Source of the DNA: Takakia lepidozioides
Taxonomy: Eukaryota > Streptophyta > Takakiopsida > Takakiales > Takakiaceae
Assembly (NCBI GenBank): GCA_030704615.1
Contig: CM060733.1
Location: 69,688,001 to 69,752,000 of the forward strand
Direction: 5' to 3'
DNA length: 64,000 nucleotides
Shown here: in pieces, positions 43,960 to 53,784 of the stretch
Layout of the letters: each line of letters opens with the position of its first letter
Numbering within the stretch: the stretch's first letter is position 1
Program-made: the position numbers and the translations under genes
Notes under the pieces: model-generated
Told to the model about the DNA's origin: nothing
What the model saw: the letters and a program-made list of their open reading frames with translations, nothing else
Databases searched by the model: none

Positions 43960-46321
43960 GCAATCCACAACTGTTTCCACCCTTTATGGCGTGGAAGGGG
44001 CTATTCCAACACCTTGAGGGGCCGCCCATGGATGATTACCATGAGTTTAGGCCAACTTCTTCAAAAACCTTGGCCACCTTGGCCTCCCACTGATCCCCAC
44101 TATATGGCTCTCCCCACTCCTCATATTGTTGCTTGAAAGATCCAATGACTCTCTCTAAACACGCATCTCATCCCACATCTGTCATGAGTGTTTGCACCCC
44201 ATGATCCTATGCTCGCCCCCACTCACTGCCTCAACCGTCTCGGTTGGCAAAGAGGATGCAATATCCAATGAGAGTAGTGCAGAAGTAGCCACCAATGCTT
44301 GCAATCTCCGTTGCTCAGCCATGCACAAGCCAATGACCCATGTTAAGTAATTTAGATCCATTGCTTAATGCAACACCTGTCAGCGTGATGCCTCTGACGG
44401 AGATGAGACAGCTGTAGTGCCCGTGGCAAATCCCACTGCCCGCTCTCGCTCATCCGCATTGGGCTCCATTAATTGTTAGAGTGCACTGTCCCAAATCAAC
44501 CCTCGACCATTGTCTCGAAAAACATGCGATTAGGGAAAGCTCAAGAGTGTAGGCAAGGCCGCACGTGGCTGTCCCACTTGATTGACCACTGCCAAAGGTG
44601 GACAGTCATCATGTCGCACCCTCTGTGTTTGCCTCCCTTGGTCCAAAATGCCCTCAACCATAAGATTGGGTGACCGTCAAATGGAATTATAGGCTCTCTT
44701 GAGCAACTCAGGTGGTGCAAGATTGGTCCACCACAACCTAGGCCTAGGTGCCCGTGACCCCACTGCAGCTGCATCCAATAATACAACTGGTCCAATCCAT
44801 GATCGTATTTGATGCGCACTGGCCATAACCCTGGTCCGAGAGTCCCCCATGAGAGGAACATTCTCCACAATGTAAGCTGGGGGTTACACTTGTCTCATTT
44901 GCAAGTCACGCAACACTCGCAAAATCTTTTTGAATAGATGTGACCTTGCATCATGCAAACCATTACCATGACCTGCGGGAGAGTGTCCTTAGCAAGGCCA
45001 TCCAGCTATCACCAAGTCAATGGCACCATGCAAGTCCAAATCATCCGTCCCCAGCAACGTGATGTCTGCTTGGCAAGTCCTTTTGGTACCCTTGAATTGC
45101 TGAGAGAGTCAACAACTCATGATACTGGTGTGTGAGCAAGGCAATGTGGCGCATGGAATTAATACGCCAAGCTATCTCATCCTTCTCCACATACAAGTAC
45201 TTTTATATTTTAATCCGTGCCAGCAACACTCCTGCAAGCCCAGTGCTCAAGCCTCCAAACATATCTAGTAAACAAATCCCTGAGTCAGGTGGTTGCCAGG
45301 TAATAGATATTATGTCCACAGGAGCTAACTGAGGTGGTCCAAGTGATGTCACTGAACTCCCCTCGTCCACCGATGGAAAGGCCTCTTGCCGTGCTTGTTG
45401 CATACACTAGCCTGCCACTCGATGCAAATTCCCAACTGCACTCCACAGTGGGATATGAACAGACACATGAGGAAGCAACTCAGCCTTGTATGCCAATTGT
45501 CTCTCCTCATCAGGTGGTGGACTATCCTCTCCATGGCTATTGCCCTCCAAGAGCTCACCACCCCAAACCACCCCACTTGAGAATGCAGCCAATGTGGGTC
45601 TCATGTTCCTATGATCCACGGCTACATTCCCAATAAACTGCACCGGAAGCAAGGTACGCCGGCCATCCCCTGATTGCCATCCCGGCCTATAAGACCTCGT
45701 CTCCTCCCAGAAGTCCAGAGTGAATCCCATAGGGTACAACACAGCCCCACCAACAAGCACATCGTATGACATTGCGTCAGTAACAATGGCTTTTGCTCTC
45801 ATGACTGAGCCATCCATAGGATGATCAGACTGCAGTCGAATGAAGAGCTCATGGCGTGTGATCCCTTGTGCCTTCTCTGAACCACCCAAAGATGTTTAAA
45901 TCTGGAAAGGACAAGGCTCCAAATCTGCCTCTCTAAGGCCATGCAGTTTCCGCCAGCATGGAACATCCCCAAAAGCCGCACGCCCTTCCTACATCATTGG
46001 AGGTGCTGCCAGTGGGCCTACGAGGATTGCATCGGGTGTACGTACATACCAGAGAGGATTCCATCGCAAACAGTGTATGGGGACATTCTCATAAGCTACA
46101 AGGATGAGTCCTATGGACACATAGTCTCCACAGCAAAGATCTCGATTTACGATGGTGCATATATCGGAGGACATGACACCATTGTCCACTACAACAAAGG
46201 CAAACGGGCTGCATCCATTGTCTTCACCTACCGACACCCTGTCAGTCATGAACTTGTTGAGAGGCCAATCAAGGTTCCAGCTTCTTGGTGAGAACAGTGC
46301 AACACGGGAGCAAATTCCCAA
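43960..46321 (-). pseudogene. Retroelement fragment: protease-like region fused to a C5-cytosine DNA methyltransferase
   Basis: From 46321 to 45203 one frame (with about three stops) shows a protease-like part (VVVDNGVMSS with D-N-G for D-S-G; MSYDVLVGGAVLYPMGFTLD). Then comes MTase motif I (LLDMFGGLSTGLAGVL, about 45250-45295) and YLYVEKDEIAWR. A shift near 45050 gives IDLVIAGWPC (catalytic Cys at 44992-44994), with the Gln that should follow replaced by TAA. Next are VENVPLMGDSRTRVM (motif VI), LLDAAAVGSRAPRPRLWWTN (motif VIII), LMEPNADERERAVGFATGTT and AMDLNYLTWV (motifs IX-X). ENV spacing and the RPRLWWTNL motif resemble the Dnmt3/DRM type. This enzyme methylates cytosine using SAM. At least six stops make the copy dead. 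RT was not found beyond it. Confidence 0.78.
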
Positions 46322-46354
46322 CTTACCGGAGCATGGATTGCATGCATACTTTTG

Positions 46355-47312
46355 ACCGTATCGTGCATGCTAGCTAAGCCTGCAACCTCTCTTTGTATAA
46401 ACCCAAATTAGATGCTTCGATGCATGAGAGTTAGTCCTCACAAAACACTTTAGCTAACCATCATAACACCACCTCTATGTTAGTGGATACATTCTACTTC
46501 ACACCAGCTGATTCTCGTGCTCACTTCAAAATGATAATAATCTCTGTGCTTTCCTTCAAGAAGAAACGTAAGCTAGTACCAAAAATCTGAGAGAGATGAC
46601 TATACGCAACCACTCGTCTTATACCTGGCCTGATCATAAACTTGGTCTTATCTATGTCGCCACTCCACGTGATCATTTAATAACTAGACCCCAAAACTTA
46701 ATCAGCTGCAACCTTAGGCTTGAAGACTTAATGGCCACCGGGTATTATTCCCCTCTGTGCCACAGGCTTGATTGTTGCTAAATACATCTTAAGGAGACGT
46801 GTACCTCCTTCTATCCGCCCTTTATCTTAGTGCCACCTAGCTAATATTATCGTGGCCACTCTACTCACTAAATCACCGCTGATGTATTTAACAACAATTA
46901 GGCCTGTGGCACAGAGGGGAATAATACCCAGTGGCCATTAAGTCTTCAAGCCTAAGGTTGCAGCTGATTAAGTTTTGGGGTCTAGTTATTAAATGATCAC
47001 GTGGAGTGGCGACGTAGATAAGACCAAGTCTATGATCAGGCCAGGTATAAGACGAGTGGTTGCGTATAGTCATCTCTCTCAGATTTTTGGTACTAGCTTA
47101 CGTTTCTTGAAGTAAAGCACGGAGATTATTATCATTATGAAGTGAGCACAAGAATTAGCTTGGTGTGAAGTAGAATATATCCACTAACATAGAGGTGGTG
47201 TTATGATGGTTAGCTAAAGTGTTTTGTGAGGACTAACTCTCATGTATCGAAGCATCTAATTTGGGTTTATACAAAGAGAGGCTGTAGGCTTGGCTAGCAT
47301 GCACGATACGGT
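46355..47312. repeat. Large inverted repeat, arms about 433 bp, loop about 92 bp
   Basis: 46355-46788 and 46881-47312 are reverse complements with only a few differences. For example, both arms can encode the same 61-residue frame outward (MTIRNHSSYTWPDH), at 46596-46781 (+) and 46888-47073 (-). Outer ends are ACCGTATCGTGCATGC; inner ends are TAAATACATC. It abuts the methyltransferase retroelement on the left. It could be two inverted LTR or solo repeats, or a foldback/MULE-like non-autonomous element; flanking target duplication is not obvious. Confidence 0.93.
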
Positions 47313-47539
47313 TGTGTACTAAGAATAATGAGCTGATACCAGTATGTAGTAGGGTAGTTTTTCCATGCACTTCTCTACAAAGCCTAGACAGAGCAAGGAT
47401 GAACACTAGAGGGTCGGAAGTAAGCATCACGACAGGCCTCCGTGCGACCGGTGAATGGTGCAAACACAGATATGAAAGTGAATGAAGTGACAAGCTCAAA
47501 GGCATTTGGTCACCCTCCAGGGATGATAATAAAAGAAGA

Positions 47540-47695
47540 CAAACAATGTGTCTAGACAAATCTCAATGACGAATCTTCATTTGTACCAGGTTTTCTCTTC
47601 CGCTGCAGCCTGGGATAAATGGTGTACTGACTGGATGGATTGTCATGGGTTGTAGGCCCCTTCGTTTTTACTTACAGGTGATGCGGATTTTCCCA
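47540..47695 (+). repeat. LTR-end-like fragment related to element C LTR
   Basis: TTTTCTCTTCCGCTGCAGCC, then GTGTACTGA, GGATTGTCATGGG and CCCCTTCGTTTTTACTT follow the order of the last 100 bp of the element C LTR (TCTTCTCTTCCGCTGCGGCG ... CCCCTTTCTT), but diverged. No PBS follows. Suggests a solo or truncated LTR. Confidence 0.4.
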
Positions 47696-47743
47696 GAGTG
47701 CTCTCCCGCCTTCCACTGCTGGATTTCAAAACAACACAATCCT

Positions 47744-48384
47744 CACTGGTAGTCGGCACCGACTTGTTGAAATTTAAGTGAATTCCGAGGTCAGGTCTGC
47801 CTGCTAGCGATTCAAATTCAAGACACGTCGGGATAGTCGTTGGCGACTATTACAGTCAATGTGGAAATCGGCTGACCAATCGTCCTGTGTTCGCTACGGA
47901 TGTTGATTTTTTGAACTTGTTTTCCGAAAATTTGCTTTGAAACGGGTAAGTCGGCAGTGACTATTGGTTATAACGGCAACCTTTGTCGAAAAATGCGCTA
48001 TAGTCGCTGCCGACTTCCTTATGTACGCACAAACAGTCCCAAACACATTCTTTTGAGCCTTTATTCTGCTGGTAGTCGGCACTGACCTTCAGTTTCCCAG
48101 AAATGTGCACCCTCGAGACGGAATAATCGTCGATATGCGTTGGGGCCTTTCATGTATTTCCCCCATTGTGAGGGTGTAGTCAGCGCCGACTAAGATAATT
48201 CGCATATCTCATGTAGGATTGCGAGGCATAAAGGCGCTCAAACAAGTGGAAGTTGGCCCCGACCTTACTGAATTCTTCAAATTTGATGGTATCCAGAGAA
48301 ATCAACACTCTGATCACCTTAAATGCCGTAGGACTGTATGTTTGGCGCCGACCAATGCTTCCGACAGGCATTTGCAGAGTTGGA
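47744..48384 (+). mobile_element. CACTA terminus and palindromic subterminal repeats
   Basis: CACTGGTAGTCGGCACCGAC at 47744 has the CACTGGTAG form typical of plant CACTA termini. Over the next 600 bp the motif AGTCGGCNNCGACT or halves of it recurs at least eight times in both orientations (about 47.75, 47.83, 47.95, 48.00, 48.07, 48.18, 48.25, 48.34 kb). Such arrays are bound by the element's TNPA-like protein in known CACTA elements. The opposite end was not fixed, although two AGTCGGC motifs lie at 59.17-59.21 kb. Confidence 0.65.
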
Positions 48385-50095
48385 GGTTATGGCGTGATCA
48401 TTCACATCCAACACGCGCTATCTGAAGCATATTTGTGGCTCCTTCCCAAACTTCAATGAGCCTGCAAAGGAAACCAGTCGCTAATATTGTGATCGACTGA
48501 ATGTGCGCAATACGCCTATCATATGGATGAATGTGGTAAGGACGAGTTGTTGTGGCCAGGATGGATGACGTTCACCAAACCCTAACCTCGATTCGACCTA
48601 GAAGTGCGGGACGGATATTGAAATATGAAAGTGCCACAAATGACACTCGATAAACCCTACCGTTCATTCATCCTCCATTTTTCATCCTTATCTGTAGTTG
48701 CGTAATCTAGTCCTGGCCACATGGCTTAAACACCCTAGACCAGTTGCAGGCGGGCACGTGGCGACGACGGAAGTTGCGTAATCTAGTAGCCATCCGTTAT
48801 TGCACATGTAGGTATGGATGATGTTCATCAAGCAGCATTCCACGTACATGTCTCATCCAAATCAAAGTACGATGGATGTTGTGATTCCATGGATGAGGGA
48901 TTGTATTTTCATCCGTTCATGCAATTTCAAATTTTGCGCGGACCACGTGGTACATAGTCCGGGTACGTCGTGTAGCCGGATGCGTGGCGTCGCCGCACTT
49001 ACGACATTTCGTAGGCATACGTTACGGCCCGTGTAGGTTGGCTTCTCATCCCTTTCCGGGTTCTGCAGTGTATCCAGTGATCCGGATTCTCCTCTGCAGT
49101 GCCTGACTCTTGAGCTTCTATTTTCGAGCAGGGGAACGTCGTCTTCATGGAGCACATTGTGGAAGAAGACGGGGAGTTTTTGCCTCCCACGCAAACACGC
49201 ATACTACGTGGCCGGACGGTCGTCTCCCAGCAGAGCAGCGAGGGTGGTAGACCTCCAAAAAAGTTAGGGAAACTTCGAAAGAAAACCTCGACATCACGGG
49301 AAGGCGGAATGGTGTCTACAGCGGCCACCCCGTCCATGGACCGCCCTCCTATCTTCCCCATTCTGCAAGCGGTGCCTCGCCAGGTCCAGCAACGAGCGCA
49401 CAGGGAGGAGGACCTATCTCAAATGTTGCAAGTGTGTAGAAGACAGTGCTGGCCAACGTTGTTTTGACTAGCGACATGCGCAAGCAAGCCCTACTGTCAC
49501 GCACTACAAGTGCGATGAACCACACAATGAGCTCTATTTTGTAATTGCTAAGGAATGGGGCTCCAGCAAGAATACCATTATGTAGGATGAAGCCTCTCCC
49601 GGCTGTGCGGATGGCTGAGCGCCCTGGCATCAATAAGCTGAAGTTGTATTTTGAGGCGGACAGGTATAACGATGCACTTGCATCGCTCTTGCTTTCTACC
49701 AATGACGACAGTGGAGAGAGCCAAGACATCCAACAGGGAGATTGGCATGCATGGTCTGTACATTGGTAGGTAGCGGATGCGGCGATTTGATCAAGAAATA
49801 AAGAAACGTCTGGGAATTTTTGTCAAACAAATGGCTGCACATCTACGACGGGAATCATAGGTGGTACGCCTGGATGGAGGTCATCTCCGAGCAGCATCCT
49901 GACGAAGTGAGCTGGCACTACCGGGTGAACGCAAAGATTATGGATGTGAATAATTTGGATTTGGGCCTCATACAACGTGCAACGAATCGTATGAATGTGT
50001 GAGTTTCTATCCCCATTTCTGCTCACATGAGCATAGGTGTAAGAGCTTAGCATTTTGGGATCTCCAATACATGGGGTTGCAGGTCTTGCATAAGC
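48384..50095 (-). mobile_element. CACTA copy 2 interior (uninterrupted homologue of copy 1)
   Basis: Reverse complement is colinear with 14320-14455, 17826-18696 and 33649-34340 joined, i.e. the empty-site version of the locus split by two insertions. On the plus strand (49147-50002) conserved coding-like blocks include LPPTQTRILRGRTVVSQQ, RPGINKLKLYFEAD and NKWLHIYDGNHRWYAWMEVI, separated by stops and possible introns. They probably belong to the second CACTA gene, of unknown function. Confidence 0.65.
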
Positions 50096-51478
50096 AGTCC
50101 TTGTGAGGCAAATCCCAAAGAATGCTTTGCCGATTCATCCCATGCTGCTTGGCTGGATCTCCAGCCCCTCCCGGCGTCCCTCCATCCTTAATGAAGTCGT
50201 CGTACTCTTCAGCAAATTCCAAGCTCTCCTGCGGTGTAACGCGTTGTGGTGCCATTCTTCTTTCCACCAGGCGGTTGAAGTGTGTTATGGCGCGTCTATA
50301 TGGATGGTTTCTTGCAAGATATCTTCTATGCCCCATGTACACAGTCTTCCCCAATGCCTTGGAGTATCGGGAATCCACGTTGGGGCCACAAATAGGGAAG
50401 CCCTTGTACCCCTTTGACACACACCCGCAAGAAGAACATAAGCTGGGAAATCATGGATTGACCACACGAGTATGGCGCGTAGTTGGAAGGTCTGCTGGCC
50501 AGCCGGTTTCTTGACGTCGTGTGCTTGTACTCCTTCCTAAGTTGTTGAAGTTCTTCCACCAAGGGCTCGAGGTAGACATCTATGTTGTCGTGCGTCGTTG
50601 ACTCTTTGTCGGGGATCAAGAGAACCAACATTACAAAGAACTTCTTTGTGGCAAGCCACGATGGCAAATTGTATGCCACCAATTGCACCGGCCATGTGGA
50701 CCATGTGCATGACTTGGTGGAGTATGGATTTACTCCATCCAACGACAATCCCAAGTGGACATTCTGTATCCTAACCTAGGTTTTCCTATCATGGCTTTGG
50801 CGAGATAGCATGATTTGGGCAGTTGGTTGGGTTGTGGGAGCAAATTCAAACGAAGGAGAGCAAAAAGCTCGTCTACAAAATTGTTCGAGACACCGTGCGT
50901 GGTACATACATTCATAAGAAGCATGGTTCCAGCAAGCTTCATAGATTTTCATCCTTCGTATAGTGGAAGGCAAGCTTCTTCAAGCACCATGGCATCGGAA
51001 TTGTCAACCCCCCTGCCATTCTCTTGTGCATCCATTCCTTCATTCATTCCAGCTTGGTTGTCTTCTTCCGTGTCAATGCCATTTGTTGCATGCACTCCCC
51101 CTCGGCAGTAGCGTCCATGACCTCAAAGGTTTCTTGTAGCATGCGGTGAATGTCCACATTGGCGTCAATTGCTGGGGGAACTGGAGCCTCGCTACGAAGA
51201 CGTCTCTCAGGACGAAGAAGCGCTTCAGAGTGGCAGTTGAGACTGTCATAGAAAGTAAGCTCGGGACCAACAACATCTCTTGGCTGCTGATTTATAGCAA
51301 CATTTGCCCACTCCTCTTCATCAGGGTCTGGAGTTCCACTTCCAACCCAAACCCGAAATGCCGGAGAGTGTCTATGCCGCAACAAATGAGCCCTCATACC
51401 TTCAATGGTCAATTCTTTGCCTCCAAAACAACTATTGCATGGACATTTCAGCTTCAAAATCCCATATCCCGTAGACAT
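50007..51478 (-). pseudogene. CACTA (En/Spm) TNP2-type transposase, broken
   Basis: TNP2 transposases cut CACTA elements at their ends. At 51478-51044 is the N-terminal transposase-associated domain: LKCPCNSCFGGKELTIEGM and RAHLLRHRHSPAFRVWVGSG. Further C-terminal, in shifting frames, are VQLVAYNLPSWLATKKFFVM, LVLLIPDKESTTHDNIDVYL, a LVWSIHDFPAYVLLAGVC segment and SKALGKTVYMGHRRYLARNH. Then come HFNRLVERRMAPQRVTPQES and, at the end, CLCKTCNPMYW. The order is that of plant TNP2 proteins. At least three frameshifts and a degraded centre (50750-51040) make it inactive. It points toward the terminus at 47.74 kb. Confidence 0.85.
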
Positions 51479-51479
51479 G

Positions 51480-53500
51480 TTTTTGGATGGACCTGTAAAA
51501 CAGGGGTGTCACAAATAGGGCACATGCCAGACCACTATGAGCTGAAATTCGATCAGGGCTGTCCCAATCCTTATGAGACATCAATGGAATTATGTGGCTC
51601 TACCATATCACAATGCTGCCTATACTGAGAGGTCAAGATTTAGGGGGGTTCGAATTTCATGAAGGGGAATTCAAATTTCAACAATGCGAAGACCACCCTG
51701 TGACATGGGAGATTCTTGCACTGTGACAATTGATGGGAAGTGGAAGAACAGAGGAGAGGATTGGCAAAATTTATACCCACTCTGTCATATGCTTGAAATG
51801 CAAAGCGTTGAGGGATTCCACAGGGATAATTGTGAACGCATTCTTTTACCGTTGTTCTCAAAATTACCAATCACGAATGCACATGCACATACAAACGATG
51901 AATTGGGAGTCACCGCAGCTACAAATTATCAGATGTGGACTCCAAAAGCTTTCTAGGTTCAAAGTGCCAACACTTGAAATGTATGCAAGGACTGTGTAGT
52001 ATTCCTGTTCAAGCATCAACAACATTTTGAAATGGAAGGGTATTATTGACTCACATTACCTGCAAATTCAAAGGCCTTCCTGCATTTCAAGTTCGCTTTC
52101 ATTCACGTGCCTCCACATGAGTCGTGTCCACAACACTCACCGCAACAATGGTGGTGAATGCGGAATCATTATGCCAGTCACAATTGAAGACCACCCCATT
52201 GCATCCTCAAATCTCTTGAAATTGTATGAACTGAACTGTATGCTGAAATCGTGAGCATGAAAAGATTGAGTGTAAATGATAGTTGAACGAGGGGTGAACC
52301 GCGTCCTCAGAAAGGCAGAGCACAGGTCGAGCAACTAAGTGCATGAGGCCAAAGGAATTGTTGGATTTCAATAGACACTTGATTTGAAGTGGTGTGAAAG
52401 GGATACAGTCAATTTCCATAACGAAGTTGGATGGCGGCAGTCCGTTCCGTTCAGACCACTCCATGGCGGCAAGGTTTGCGCGGCCACCATCCCTCCCGCC
52501 ATGGTCAACCTCTGAAATTTCTCCACAACTCCATTGTCCCATTCTGCCTGTCCTCTGTTCCTCTTCTCACGGCAATCCGCTGCATGCCTTACTAGACGCA
52601 TTGGCTGAATGCCAAACCATCAGCTCACTAATGGACTTGCACTTATACATGCGCAAGAGTCGGGGGATGAGGGGAAAATGGCGCAATACCTTTCTTGGTG
52701 CTCGTTGCCGACCCACATTCTTGTACCGTGGCTCTTTGCATTTCGGACACTTTGTGTCGTGAGATTTTGCATGTGGACCCATGTGAATCTTGGGCAGCAA
52801 CCTGCAGCCAATGGGTAAAAAAACATGCTATGATAGACTGAAACAAAAAGCCAGCAGAAGAACCTTTAGATGTTCGCATGAATTGGCTTATATTATACTG
52901 ACAGTGAGAAACTAACAGACGGACCACAGGGCAAAGTGGAGTGCATCGCCGCCGGGCGGTGCCAGAATTTGCAGCCTTAGCAAGTTGCACGAAGAGGCTT
53001 TTGCGCACTGGGCGAAAGTACCCACTATTGTACGAGTACACGTGCTGGTACAAAATACTGGGCCTTCCATGTCCACTTGGCTCCTGGGAGATCAGCGACA
53101 CAGGTGACTGACGAGATTAGAATTGTGCACATCACTATTACTCCATAACATAGTGCAACACACTTGGAGGTGCATTGCTCCATTCGCAAGTAACATTATT
53201 GTTCTGTTGTGGCTGCAGGTGTGATTGTGAGGAGTTAAATCGAGCGTACTGCTGGGTTTGTCTACAGTCACCCCAAGGCATTATCCGTCTAGATGGTAGT
53301 ATTTTTTTAAATGTACCTGCCAGAAACAGCCTCGCCCTGAGCTGTTCGACCCTCAATTATGGTACAGAGGTTGCAAGCCGTCGTTGCCATGCACGGTTGA
53401 CACCCTCCATTTTCAATGTAGGCCCAATTTTCAAGGTCACGGTAGTCCAACTGCTAGGTTGTGAAGTTCGACTCCAAGGTGTGCACTGGACTACGATGCA
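51480..53500. other. 2 kb without recognisable genes upstream of TNP2
   Basis: Several short frames on both strands, none with recognisable motifs or splice-linked continuity. It may hold the CACTA 5' region or unrelated repeat. Short Cys-containing frames at 52.6-53.1 kb (minus) were not convincing. Confidence 0.35.
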
Positions 53501-53784
53501 GTTGTTTTCATGACTCAATAAAGTTGTTTTTCAAAACTTGCTCTAGTCACTCGCCCAACTTTCGTTGGTTTAATTTGAACTTGTAGTGACCCCATATACC
53601 TAAACTCCCCCACGCAGGCTTCCGACAACACCACTGTCCTGCCACCACCTGACAACCAACAACAGTCGCACCCCTCTCCCATTTGGTATCCATCACGGAC
53701 ATGCACCCACCCCCAATATACTCCTACCATACCACATTCTCACTGCTCCACCCCACCACCCTCTCCCCCCACTCACCACAACAA

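Noticed and set aside
46596-47073. Two identical 61-codon frames as a duplicated gene
   Set aside because: They are the two arms of the inverted repeat and contain no recognisable protein motif.
51044-51276. Plus- and alternate-frame ORFs over the TNP2 N-terminus
   Set aside because: They overlap the Cys-rich transposase-associated domain, which has clear family motifs on the minus strand.
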